The position numbers and the translations under genes are program-made. Positions 13,771-21,983 of a DNA stretch of 23,295 nt are shown here, one piece after another. Origin of the DNA: Deltaproteobacteria bacterium (lineage in GTDB: Bacteria > JAUYMQ01); contig JAUYMQ010000446.1 of NCBI GenBank assembly GCA_030698575.1, positions 1 to 23,295 of the forward strand, read 5' to 3'. Position 1 is the stretch's first letter. Each line of letters opens with the position of its first letter. The notes under the pieces are model-generated. The model worked only from the letters and a program-made list of their open reading frames with translations. It had not been told where the DNA came from and made no database searches.

Positions 13771-15009
13771 TCACCGACCCGTCGATCGAAGTCCCTGCCT
13801 CTTGAAGAAACCTTCAAAACTGATGCCGGCGACCTCCTCTGCCACGGCACGCAAGCTCGCGGCAGAAAGCTCCTCGTCCTTCTGGACGAGCACGCGCACG
13901 ACATCGTCGAGGCTCTTCGCACCGTTGGTTGCTTCGCTAATCTCGCTGTCCAGTAAGCCCAATATCTTCACTGCGCGCGACGTCACGTGCCCGTTAGCTT
14001 CGCCGGCCGTCAAGGATCCGGCCCCTCGGCCCTCGCGCGCCAGCCTGGCCATCGCTCGCTTGTAGCGCGCCTGGCCGATAGTTTTCGAGCGCACCAGCAG
14101 CTCGAGCCCGTAGCGCTCCGCCAGGCCCTCGACGATCCAGTCATCCTGGGGAGAGGCGCCCGGCGGGAGAACGGTGTGAAGCAGCTCGTGCAGGAGTGGG
14201 CTTGTGGTGTCGGGGGTGAGGAGCGGACGGTTCGCGTGAATGTACATCGAGGCGGGACCCGAAAGGCCGCCGCGCCACATCGGGTCCTCGGCGCCGACCA
14301 CGAGAAGGCGGGGCGACGACTTGCCCAGGATGTCGCGCAGCTCGGGGAGTGTCCATCGGAGCATGGCGAGGATATCGAGCCTGCGAAGGCCGTGGCCCAC
14401 GGGGGCGGCAATCGTCACGCGTGTCCCGGCCACTGTTTCCCGAACGACTCCGATTCGCGACCCGGCGATGATCCACCCCGTAGGCCGCACGAAGCCGCGC
14501 TCGGGATTCTTGAGCAGGTAACGGCCGTTCTTCGTGGCGGGGTAGCGGGTGACGGCGGTCCACCCTTCCGGCACGCGCAGGCGGAGATAGGCCCGGGAAC
14601 GGGCCCTCCGTCGCGTGGTTGCGCTTGCCGGCGGAATGAGGTTGTCTCCCCGGAAGATCGCCCAGTTCGCCGCGCAGCGAGCGTCGTAGCTCCGGGCGTC
14701 CCGAAGGCGATCGATCCGGAACGTGTATCGAAGCACGCCCCCTTTCCTCGGCGGCTTCCACTCGACGAAATCCTCTCCCTGCTCGATCGTGCCGTCTCCC
14801 TTGAAGTCGCGGTGGCGTTCCGGATCAATGGTGAAGCGGAGAGAGCGCAGAAAGTTATCGGGCTGGACCACGTGCACTGCGACCGCCGCCTCACGTTTCG
14901 TGGGAATGATGCGAGCGCTGTAGGAAACGTCATAGACCGGCTCCGCCCCGCACGTTGTGGCGGTCAGCAGGATGAAGATTCCCAGCCAGCATACCGCTTT
15001 GCGTTTCAC
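13771..15009 (-). CDS. Exported HELLH metalloprotease-like protein (M61-like)
   Basis: The 412-residue protein has an N-terminal signal sequence (1-22; C20 makes a poor lipobox). A beta-rich region (about 24-200) comes next, then a helical region with the zinc-protease signature HELLH at 274-278 and a downstream WIVEGLAERYG (291-301) whose E294 or E298 could be the third ligand. The arrangement recalls M61 glycyl-aminopeptidase-like gluzincins, though the N-terminal part is only loosely similar. It is the last gene of a minus-strand operon. The GTG start at 15009 overlaps the previous stop (GTGA). It would act in the periplasm with the other exported members. In the family neighbourhood I would expect a retropepsin-like aspartic protease here, so this may be a replacement. 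Function otherwise unknown. Confidence 0.75.
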   Translation of the reverse strand: MKRKAVCWLGIFILLTATTCGAEPVYDVSYSARIIPTKREAAVAVHVVQPDNFLRSLRFTIDPERHRDFKGDGTIEQGEDFVEWKPPRKGGVLRYTFRIDRLRDARSYDARCAANWAIFRGDNLIPPASATTRRRARSRAYLRLRVPEGWTAVTRYPATKNGRYLLKNPERGFVRPTGWIIAGSRIGVVRETVAGTRVTIAAPVGHGLRRLDILAMLRWTLPELRDILGKSSPRLLVVGAEDPMWRGGLSGPASMYIHANRPLLTPDTTSPLLHELLHTVLPPGASPQDDWIVEGLAERYGLELLVRSKTIGQARYKRAMARLAREGRGAGSLTAGEANGHVTSRAVKILGLLDSEISEATNGAKSLDDVVRVLVQKDEELSAASLRAVAEEVAGISFEGFFKRQGLRSTGR

Positions 15010-15974
15010 TCCATCTCCTTTGCACTCGATGCAATCTCACGGCCAAGCGCCACGCGCTCGGCGCGTGATCGCTTGGTGGCCGCCTCGCGATCGACTGCCT
15101 TGAGTCTGGGCAGGAGCCCCGCGCGGTTGGCGATCTGCACGGCGAGGCCTGGCCTCGCATTGAGCTCCAGGATCATCGGCCCCTGGTTGGCGTCGACCAC
15201 AACGTCGGCCCCGATGTAGCCGAGGCCGGTCTCATCGCCGGCCGCGACCGCGATGTCGAGCACCTTCTCGAAACTCGGAATCTCGCGGCCAATAAGGGTC
15301 TCACCGGTGTCCGGGTGATTCCTGATGTGCCGGTTCGCCAGCACCGCATGAACGATTCTCCCGCTGCTCAGATCGACACCGGCCCCGACGGCGCCCTGGT
15401 GCAGGTTGGCCCGCCCGCCGGACTGGCGGGTGGGAAGCCGGGTCATCGCCATGACCGGGACGCCGCGATACAGGATCACGCGGACGTCGGGCACCCCGTC
15501 GGATGCAATGGCGGCGAATTCCGGATGCACGTTGAGCTTTTCCTCGAGGATCGCCGCGTCGGGCTGTCCGCCGAGCGAGTAGAGGCCCGAGAGGATGCTC
15601 GATGCATGTTGGATCAGCCACGGCAGCGTCACCGTTCGTCCTCCGGGCCTGAGAAAGCGATCCCGGTCCCTCGCGAGCACGACGACGATGCCGTTTCCCA
15701 TGGCGCCGCTTGCCGGCTTGAGGACGAAGTTCGAAACACTTTCCATGGCGGCTCCGAGCTGGCGGAGTTCGAAGTGATGGCGCGCAACGGCGAGAAGGCG
15801 TGGCGCCGGGATCCCGGCCGCCTCGCAAATGCGCTTGGTGATGATCTTGTCGTCCACCGTTTTGTAGAGACGGCGCGGATTCCAGTGCAGGGTGTATTCC
15901 GCGTTGCGGCGGTTGATTCCGAGCACGCCCCGGCGGCGCAGTTCCTTGAGAATCCTTACCGGCAGAACGCTCAC
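15006..15974 (-). CDS. RimK-related ATP-grasp amide ligase (alpha-L-glutamate ligase-like)
   Basis: The 322-residue ATP-grasp protein belongs to the RimK-related 'alpha-L-glutamate ligase-like' group, which forms amide bonds between an acyl-phosphate and an amine. Visible motifs are the lysine-rich nucleotide entry (K43-K47), FVLKPASGAMGNGI (83-96, glycine-rich loop), EEKL (144-147), DVRV (163-166), NLHQGAVGAGVDL (190-202) and GADVVVD (255-261). The metal/ATP motif is ILELNARPGL (268-277, E270 and N272). All look intact. No signal peptide, so cytoplasmic. It starts at GTG 15974, overlapping the 7TM gene by 4 nt, and ends overlapping the protease-like gene by 4 nt. Substrate is unknown; the neighbours suggest a peptide or amino-acid derivative that is handled across the membrane. 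Confidence 0.88.
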   Translation of the reverse strand: MSVLPVRILKELRRRGVLGINRRNAEYTLHWNPRRLYKTVDDKIITKRICEAAGIPAPRLLAVARHHFELRQLGAAMESVSNFVLKPASGAMGNGIVVVLARDRDRFLRPGGRTVTLPWLIQHASSILSGLYSLGGQPDAAILEEKLNVHPEFAAIASDGVPDVRVILYRGVPVMAMTRLPTRQSGGRANLHQGAVGAGVDLSSGRIVHAVLANRHIRNHPDTGETLIGREIPSFEKVLDIAVAAGDETGLGYIGADVVVDANQGPMILELNARPGLAVQIANRAGLLPRLKAVDREAATKRSRAERVALGREIASSAKEME

Positions 15975-17545
15975 TGGCGTTCCCCTTCTGCCAGCCCGCG
16001 GAAGCGAATCAGATCCGAGAGGCGGTATCCCGTATAGCCGCCGATCCAGACGAGCGTGCCTATTACGACGAACACCAGCTCGGGGAAGCTGAACATGATG
16101 TGCTGGGCGCCCACGCTCTGAAATATGCCGTACACCGCCACGGCGGCAGAGACCGACCAGCCCGCTTTCACGAGCACCGCCCTCGTGCCTTCTTCCTCCA
16201 GGGTTACGGAAACGCGTTCGATGAGCATCGTGAGGATCACCATCGGAAGCAGCACACCGCCGAAGAAATCACGTGTGTCGGCGCCCCTGCCCAGGAGCGC
16301 GAGGCCAGTGACCAGAAGCACCACGAAGCAGAGAAGGATCGCAAGGCGCGGCACGAGCAGCAGGCGCAGACGGTCGAGACCGATGCGGCCCAGCAGCCCG
16401 ATCGCGATCACGGCGCCCACGATGGCCAGCCCGGGGAGAAGAGCGGTGGTGCGGAGCGCCAGCGCGATCAGCACGGGCATGAAGGTCCCGAACGTAGGAA
16501 CGCCGATCACGTTTCGGAAGATTGCGACCATGAGCGCCCCGAGCGGCAGGAGGAGCAGTGCGCGCAGCGCGGACTGCGTTTCCACGGGGAGCCGGTAGAG
16601 TGAGAGGCGGGCAAGGAGCGGGTCGGCCGGCACCATCATCGCGTAGAGTTCTTCGGGCCGCAGATGCTCCCGCAGCCCTCGCCAGCGGTGACCCACGGCC
16701 TCGACTCCCGTCGCCTCGACGAGCACGAAGTCCCCGCGCCGAAGCACCACGGTGGAAGCCGGCGCACTTCCCATCTGGGCATCGTTCGGGGCGAGGGGCA
16801 CCCAAAGATCGCCAAGCCAGGCTTCGGCCCAGAGGACGGGCCTCGGGTCGGAACCTTCTCGAAGCTGGAGTCCGCCGACCGGGCGCGCCGGGATGCCCGC
16901 GGCGCGGAGAAGGGCGACGAGGAGCCGGATGCGTCCCTCCGGACGCCCCTCGCGCGCAGCGAGTGTCAGGAGTGCGTCCTCGCTACCGTGGTTGGTCTTA
17001 CCCACCTCGTCTGTGACGAATCCAAAGAGCAGGCGGAGCCGCGCGGCGGGCTCGGCGGCCGGGGCGAGCGTCTCGAGCAGGGCCTTCACTTCAGGTGAGG
17101 CCGCGGGAAAGTCCGTGCTCTCTCTCCCGTACTGGGAAACTATCTCGGCAGGGGGCGGCGGCAGGAGCCCTTCCGGGATCTCGACGGGCGGCGCTTTGGT
17201 CAGGTCCACCCGGAATCCGTAGAGGAGGTTGTGAACTCCGCGAAGGCGGCCGCTCCAGATACCGGTGCGCTGATAGCCTTCCGTACGAATCGCGAAGAGG
17301 AGACGATCAGGAGAGTTCGACTCGTCGAAGATCACCTGCCGCGCACTCGTGGTCGGCAGCCCGGCCCTGACGCTCCCCCGGGAATTACCGCGCGCCGTGA
17401 CCGACAGCTCCACTCGCCAGGGCCCGGCAGAATCAGAGGGCGTCACAGGCAGCGCGAGCAGCACCGACTTCCAAAGGAAGACGGCGAGCCCGAAGATCAC
17501 CACCACCGTTCCGACAATGACTGGTCCGCGTCCGAACATTCCCAT
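15971..17545 (-). CDS. Inactive transglutaminase-7TM membrane protein
   Basis: The 524-residue protein has an N-terminal membrane anchor (about 8-30), an extracytoplasmic segment with a transglutaminase-like domain (about 155-265) and a C-terminal seven-helix region (about 327-507). In the transglutaminase fold the active Cys is absent where it should precede the ALLRAAGIPAR helix (197-221), and the usual histidine is replaced in LWAEAW (238-243). Only an Asp in APNDA (252-256) remains, so it is probably catalytically dead and serves to bind a peptide. This matches the known 'inactive transglutaminase fused to 7TM' family associated with RimK-like ligases. The start is ATG 17545 with GGAGA about 11 nt upstream. 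It lies 18 nt after the M14 gene and overlaps the ligase gene. Confidence 0.88.
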   Translation of the reverse strand: MGMFGRGPVIVGTVVVIFGLAVFLWKSVLLALPVTPSDSAGPWRVELSVTARGNSRGSVRAGLPTTSARQVIFDESNSPDRLLFAIRTEGYQRTGIWSGRLRGVHNLLYGFRVDLTKAPPVEIPEGLLPPPPAEIVSQYGRESTDFPAASPEVKALLETLAPAAEPAARLRLLFGFVTDEVGKTNHGSEDALLTLAAREGRPEGRIRLLVALLRAAGIPARPVGGLQLREGSDPRPVLWAEAWLGDLWVPLAPNDAQMGSAPASTVVLRRGDFVLVEATGVEAVGHRWRGLREHLRPEELYAMMVPADPLLARLSLYRLPVETQSALRALLLLPLGALMVAIFRNVIGVPTFGTFMPVLIALALRTTALLPGLAIVGAVIAIGLLGRIGLDRLRLLLVPRLAILLCFVVLLVTGLALLGRGADTRDFFGGVLLPMVILTMLIERVSVTLEEEGTRAVLVKAGWSVSAAVAVYGIFQSVGAQHIMFSFPELVFVVIGTLVWIGGYTGYRLSDLIRFRGLAEGERQ

Positions 17546-17563
17546 CTTTGATCTTTCTCCGTG

Positions 17564-18775
17564 CTACTCGGGACGCGCGTCGATCTCGAATGGCTCGTCC
17601 AGCGCATCGTCGGGCTCCGCGCCCTGAATGGGAAAGGTGGCGGGCTGGTTGGTGTCCACGCCCACATAGAAGGCCGCGAATCCCGGCATGACCACCTGGT
17701 TTACCGCCATCCCCAGCACCGTGCCGGCGTACGGGGTCACGACCTCCGTGCTCTCGTTCGAAATGGGATCGGTCACGTGGCCGAGCACCTGTCCCGCCTG
17801 CACGTGGTCGCCGAGTTTGGCAGTCGCCAGAAAGATGCCTCCGTCGTTGGCCCTCACCCAGTGCCAGTTATAGAAAATCTGCTGGCCGCGGATGGCGCGA
17901 GGCTTTTCTTTCGACATGCCCTGATTGGCCAGCAGATTCCGGACCCCTTCGACGCCGCGCCGGACTTCCTGCTCGCGGAGTTCCATCGGCTCACCCGCCT
18001 CGTAGGTAAGGGCCGGGACCCCGGCGTCCACCGCCGCGCGTCTCAGGACGCCCGGCGTGCCCAGATTGTGAACGACCGTCTTGGATCCGAAACCGATAGC
18101 GAAGGAATAGACTTCGGGACGCGAGAGATCGGCGCGGACCTGGGGCAGATTGCGGCGGTGAAAGGAACCGGTATGGAAGTCCACCAGCAAGCCGCATTTC
18201 CTGATGACGCGCTCGAATAGCTGATGCGCGATGCGGGAGGCGGAGCTGCCGTTCGGGTTTCCGGGGAAATGACGGTTCAGATCGCGGCGGTCGGGCAGAT
18301 AGCGCGAGGATCGGCGAAAGCCATGCATGTTGGCCATGGGCACTCCGATGATCGTGCCGGCGAGATCCTTCGGATCCATCTCGTCCAGGGCGCGCCGCAC
18401 GATCTCGACGCCGTTGATCTCGTCGCCGTGAATGCCGGCCGTGAGGCAGAGGGTGGGCCCGGTGCGGACGCCGCGCAGAACGACAACGGGGGTGGAGACC
18501 GAATGCCCGGCGAAGGTCTCCCCGATGCCGAGGTAGAGCACGCGTCGTTCGCCGGGCTGGATGTGACCGTCGACGAGCTCGAGAGGCCCCCAGGGCTCGG
18601 GATCTGCTGCGTTGAGGGGGGCGATCAGGCAGAGGGTGACCGAGAAAAAAACACAAGCCGCCGCGGCATAAAGCCGCGGACGGGAGCTTGAGGCCAGGCG
18701 TTCGAGAGCCCCGCGCGCCCTTGAGGCGACGACTTCGGAGCCCTCCCTGGTATCTGGATTGTGCGACCGGCCCAT
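17564..18775 (-). CDS. Exported M14-family AspA/AstE-like amidohydrolase or carboxypeptidase
   Basis: The 403-residue protein belongs to the M14 succinylglutamate desuccinylase/aspartoacylase group, zinc amidohydrolases that cleave N-acyl amino acids or related amides. Zinc and catalytic residues are visible: GIHGDEINGVEI (114-125) with H116 and E119, DLNRHFPG (165-172), DFHTG (199-203) with H201, and TYEAGE (257-262) with a glutamate in the general-base position. The C-terminal part (about 300-375) resembles the usual beta barrel. A basic N-region and hydrophobic stretch (about 36-57, LNA cleavage) make it exported. The frame is open up to a TTG at 18868, but I take ATG 18775 as start; no strong ribosome binding site precedes it, so the start is uncertain. 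First gene of the operon, transcribed leftwards. It probably removes or trims the product of the ligase. Confidence 0.85.
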   Translation of the reverse strand: MGRSHNPDTREGSEVVASRARGALERLASSSRPRLYAAAACVFFSVTLCLIAPLNAADPEPWGPLELVDGHIQPGERRVLYLGIGETFAGHSVSTPVVVLRGVRTGPTLCLTAGIHGDEINGVEIVRRALDEMDPKDLAGTIIGVPMANMHGFRRSSRYLPDRRDLNRHFPGNPNGSSASRIAHQLFERVIRKCGLLVDFHTGSFHRRNLPQVRADLSRPEVYSFAIGFGSKTVVHNLGTPGVLRRAAVDAGVPALTYEAGEPMELREQEVRRGVEGVRNLLANQGMSKEKPRAIRGQQIFYNWHWVRANDGGIFLATAKLGDHVQAGQVLGHVTDPISNESTEVVTPYAGTVLGMAVNQVVMPGFAAFYVGVDTNQPATFPIQGAEPDDALDEPFEIDARPE

Positions 18776-18896
18776 TGGGGGGCACACATTAGCATATTCC
18801 GGGCGGTTTTCTCGTTCTTGCCGGTGCGCGGGGCGGGGCGGGCGGGTCCCAGGACCGGGGTGCCCCAACCTGGGGTGCCCGACAAGGCCGCCACGG

Positions 18897-19100
18897 CTAC
18901 TTCATCTCACGGTCCTGCTTCAGGCGTTCCTTCTTGATGATCTCGCCGAGCGTTCGGGAGGCCATCCGCCAGAAAAGGAGGCCAAGGACGAGGGGGGATC
19001 CGACGGCGAGCAGGAGCGTCATCGTGACGCTGTCGGTCAGCCTCCAGAGCGCGAAGGCCCCGCATGCCCAGAGCACGAAAGCCAGGAAACTCCACCGCAT
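18897..19100 (-). CDS. Small membrane protein of unknown function
   Basis: The 67-residue protein is mostly two hydrophobic segments (about 3-19 and 26-45) followed by a basic, charged tail (KKERLKQDREMK). The ATG at 19100 has GGAGG (forward 19106-19110) 5 nt upstream; the upstream ATG at 19118 has only GAGG. It lies 121 nt upstream of the M14 gene on the same strand. It could belong to the same transcript, but the gap contains direct GGGGTGCCC repeats and no recognisable promoter. No family recognised. Confidence 0.55.
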   Translation of the reverse strand: MRWSFLAFVLWACGAFALWRLTDSVTMTLLLAVGSPLVLGLLFWRMASRTLGEIIKKERLKQDREMK

Positions 19101-19317
19101 CTTTGCCTCCATGACCATCGCCGCCTCAGAGACGGCGATATGCCCGCGTCGCTTGCCGCTGATCCTTGATCTTACGACCGCCCCGCGTCAAGCTGTGGTT
19201 ACATGACCTTTTCGCCTCTCGTTCATCTTCTATCGTTGCCGCAGCGCAAGTGGGGTCAGACCCGCTAGCGCGAGCTGAAATCCTGAAAGCGACCACCGTC
19301 CGCGTGAGGGAGACTTC

Positions 19318-20532
19318 ATGACCCAGCTTCCCGATGATCCCTGGAAGGGCTGCGACCCGTTCGATCCCGCTTTTCGGGACGACCCTTACCCGGGCCTGCG
19401 ACGCCTCCGCGAGATCGACCCGGTGAACGAGACGCCGGTGGGAATCTGGCGGCTGCTGCGGTACGCCGACGTGCAGCGGCTGCTGGGAGATGTGCGCTGC
19501 GGCGTGCGGACGACCGATGGCATTCTGCCCGGCGTGGACGAATCCCTTCAGGGGCAGCGCCTCTTCATGCTCCAGCAGGACCCTCCCAATCACGCCCGGC
19601 TCCGGCGGCTGGTGAGCCATGCCTTCACGCCGCGGGCGCTCTCCGCCTGGCGTGAGGAGATTGATCGCGTGGTCGAGGAGTGCCTCGATCGGGCGGCGAA
19701 GCGCGGCGAGATGGACGTCATCCGGGATCTGGCGCTGCCCGTCCCCGCGACTGTCATTTGCTGGATCCTCGGCGTGCCGGTCGAGGACCGCGATCGCTTC
19801 ACGGAATGGACCTCGCAAGCCACGCTCGGCCTCGCCGCGCCGATTCTCCCGCCCGAGATGCTCGAACAGGCCCGCGCGGCGGGTGAGAAGCTGCTCGAGT
19901 ACTTCAGCGGGCTCATCGCCGAGCGCAGGGCCGAGCCCCGGGACGATCTCCTGAGCGCGCTCATCCGCGCTGAAGAGGAAGGCGACAAGCTCTCCTTCGA
20001 GGAGTTGCAGTCGCAGGCCACCGGGCTCCTGATCGCGGGTTTCGAGACGACGATCGGCCTCATCGGGAACGGGGTGCGAGCACTCATCCAGCACCCGGAT
20101 CAGGCGGAGAAGCTGCGCGCCAGGCCCGAACTCATCGGAAGCGCCGTCAAGGAGTGCCTTCGTTTTGACGGGCCCATCGTGCTCACCGTGCGCATCCTGC
20201 ACGAGGACGCTGGGTTCGGGGACAAGATGATTCCCAAGAACAGCATGGTCTGGGCCATGCTGGCCTCGGCGAACCGCGATCCCGAAGTATTCGCCGAGCC
20301 CGATCGATTCGACATCGAGCGCGATGCCTCCGATCACGTCGCTTTCGGTGGAGGCGCGCACTTCTGCCTCGGACACCGCCTCGCGACAATGGAGGGCGAG
20401 GCGGCCATAGGCGGTCTCGTGCGCCGATTTCGCGATCTGCGCCTGCGGTCCGAGACGGTGGAATGGGGTGCGTCCCTGTTTCGGGTTCCGGGGAGCCTGC
20501 CGATTACCTTTTCAGAGAGCGGTTCGTCTTGA
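19318..20532 (+). CDS. Cytochrome P450
   Basis: The 404-residue soluble bacterial P450 is of usual length. The I-helix oxygen-binding motif AGFETT is at 240-245, the K-helix E-x-x-R at E279/R282, and the heme loop FGGGAHFC (343-350) with axial C350, followed by LGHRLA. It has no membrane anchor, so it would use a ferredoxin and reductase, none of which is seen here. Substrate is unknown; such genes oxidise lipids, terpenoids or xenobiotics. The ATG at 19318 is preceded by GGGAG. Its last codons overlap the AlgH gene (TTGA), so the two are translated together. The upstream region 19101-19317 has a short palindrome (GGGTCAGACCC, 19253-19263) and no confident promoter. Confidence 0.93.
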   Translation: MTQLPDDPWKGCDPFDPAFRDDPYPGLRRLREIDPVNETPVGIWRLLRYADVQRLLGDVRCGVRTTDGILPGVDESLQGQRLFMLQQDPPNHARLRRLVSHAFTPRALSAWREEIDRVVEECLDRAAKRGEMDVIRDLALPVPATVICWILGVPVEDRDRFTEWTSQATLGLAAPILPPEMLEQARAAGEKLLEYFSGLIAERRAEPRDDLLSALIRAEEEGDKLSFEELQSQATGLLIAGFETTIGLIGNGVRALIQHPDQAEKLRARPELIGSAVKECLRFDGPIVLTVRILHEDAGFGDKMIPKNSMVWAMLASANRDPEVFAEPDRFDIERDASDHVAFGGGAHFCLGHRLATMEGEAAIGGLVRRFRDLRLRSETVEWGASLFRVPGSLPITFSESGSS

Positions 20533-21254
20533 GTTCCCGGGGCGCCGCTGTCCTCCTGACCTGCCTCCTGACGGTGACGTTGCCTCTGGCGGGTCTGGCA
20601 GGCGAGGCGACGCATGTCGTCACCGGCTCGGCGCCGCTTATGGTTTCCGCGTCAGGCCTGGCGCCTTCCGGGGGCAGGTTCCTGGTGGCGGCGCGCGGCA
20701 TGCGGGATCCCCGTTTTTCGGAGACGGTCATCCTTCTCGTCGTGCATGACGAGAATGGGACCATGGGCCTTGTCATCAACCGCCCCACGAAGGTTCCGCT
20801 TTCGAAGGCGCTCCCCCAGATCAGCTGGCCCGACGACCCGCCGCGATATCTCTTTCTCGGCGGACCGGTGATCCCGCAGGGCGTCTCTTTCCTTCTACGT
20901 TCCCGGGAGACGCCCGAGCCCGCGCTGAGAATTCTCGACGGCGTTTTCCACAGCGGAAGTCCGGCGCTCCTGGCGGAAACCGCAGCCGGGAAGGCGCCGG
21001 GGACCGAGTTTCGCGTCTTCGCCGGCCACGCGGGATGGGCGCCCGGGCAGCTCGACGGCGAGCTGAAGCGGGGAGACTGGCGGGTCCTCGAAGCGCAGGC
21101 GGAGGACGTCTTTCACGAGCCGCCTTCGGAGATCTGGCAGGAGCTTGTTCAGAGAGCGGAAGGCGAGTGGGTGCGACTGCACGGCTGCGGGCCCGCAACC
21201 ACTTGCAGCCGCCCCGGCGGATCTGCAACTGTCCTCGCGCGACGAATTCGATGA
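20529..21254 (+). CDS. AlgH/YqgE-family protein with signal peptide
   Basis: The 241-residue protein carries the AlgH/YqgE (UPF0301) domain: GRFLVAARGM (49-58), DPRFSETVILLVVHDENG (60-77), TMGLVINRPT, FLGGPV, and AGHAGWAPGQLDGEL. Its role in cells is not settled in this family. Ordinary members are cytoplasmic and about 185 residues. Here a hydrophobic signal-like segment (MSSRGAAVLLTCLLTV, cleavage near LAGLAG) precedes the domain. I chose TTG 20529, giving a TTGA overlap with the P450 stop; GTG or ATG alternatives start further upstream within the P450 and would not make a signal peptide. The C-terminal about 35 residues run past the usual domain end and overlap the convergent gene at 21149. 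Confidence 0.8.
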   Translation: MSSRGAAVLLTCLLTVTLPLAGLAGEATHVVTGSAPLMVSASGLAPSGGRFLVAARGMRDPRFSETVILLVVHDENGTMGLVINRPTKVPLSKALPQISWPDDPPRYLFLGGPVIPQGVSFLLRSRETPEPALRILDGVFHSGSPALLAETAAGKAPGTEFRVFAGHAGWAPGQLDGELKRGDWRVLEAQAEDVFHEPPSEIWQELVQRAEGEWVRLHGCGPATTCSRPGGSATVLARRIR

Positions 21255-21838
21255 TATACCAGCGCCGATGAAACCATCAGGATGAAAAGCACGACCCCCT
21301 TGACGCCCAGCGCGGGCACGACGCCCGCCGGCGCGTCGATCTGCACCGACGCGGCGTTGGCAGCCGGATCGATGTTGTTCTCCGCGGGAAAGCCCTGATG
21401 CACCTCCGCCACGTCCAGTTGCCAGTCCACCCCTGACGCTGAATCCAGCGTTCCGAGATCGTAAGTCACTTCGTAGAGCTGCGTTGTCGTGACGCTCCCA
21501 AAGCCCGACACGGCCGAGGGATTCCCCTCGAAGCCCGACAGAAAGCCCAGGCCCGAAAGATCGGCGCTGGTGGCGAAGCTGATCTCGCCCGCGTCGATCA
21601 TCTTGAGGCTGATGTAGCCGGAGATGGTGTGCTGGGTGTCCATCGTCACGCGGAAGGTGAGCGCGGTGTCGGCGGGTGACGGCGTGACCACGACAGTTCC
21701 GTCACTCTCTTGCACGCCGGAGGCCAGCGTGCCCGAAGCGTCGCCGATGACCTCGACCCGGATGCCGATGAGCGCGTTCGCGGCGCCGGGGGAAAGGGCG
21801 CCGCCTACGGTGAGCAGTATGAGGAGAGCGTAGCGCAT
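21149..21838 (-). CDS. Exported surface protein with C-terminal anchor
   Basis: The 229-residue protein starts with a signal peptide (1-22, GAANA). A beta-rich, Ser/Thr/Gly-rich body (about 23-170) follows that looks cohesin- or CNA-like in composition but matches no family I know. The C-terminal region VPALGVKG plus a hydrophobic stretch, ending YHRIRR (174-200), resembles sorting-type tails (VP motif, membrane helix, Arg cluster). About 29 further residues beyond that helix are translated from sequence opposite the AlgH gene, so the last part may be spurious. Start at ATG 21838 with GGAAG upstream; TAGAAT about 20 nt upstream could be a -10. Divergent from the lipoprotein gene at 21984. Confidence 0.6.
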   Translation of the reverse strand: MRYALLILLTVGGALSPGAANALIGIRVEVIGDASGTLASGVQESDGTVVVTPSPADTALTFRVTMDTQHTISGYISLKMIDAGEISFATSADLSGLGFLSGFEGNPSAVSGFGSVTTTQLYEVTYDLGTLDSASGVDWQLDVAEVHQGFPAENNIDPAANAASVQIDAPAGVVPALGVKGVVLFILMVSSALVYHRIRRARTVADPPGRLQVVAGPQPCSRTHSPSAL

Positions 21839-21983
21839 GATCTTCCGGATTCTAGCAGAAGAGGCGGAAATCGGGGCTTCTGGAGGCTCCACGCTCGTTC
21901 AATGATGAAGTTGACCTGTATCTCCTGATGACCGATGCTATCACGGCGGCAGGACCATAAACGCTCGAGGGGAGGGGACTCGC

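Noticed and set aside
13987-15219. Long plus-strand frame (410 aa) opposite the operon
   Set aside because: Shadow of the HELLH protease and ligase genes; low-complexity, Arg/Pro/Gly-rich composition and no domain.
19253-19263. Palindrome GGGTCAGACCC before the P450 gene
   Set aside because: Short, single copy in the window and without a promoter context; could be part of a common REP-type sequence, but evidence is too thin.
19126-20376. Minus-strand frame of 416 aa opposite the P450
   Set aside because: Antisense shadow of a GC-rich gene; the P450 has all motifs on the other strand.
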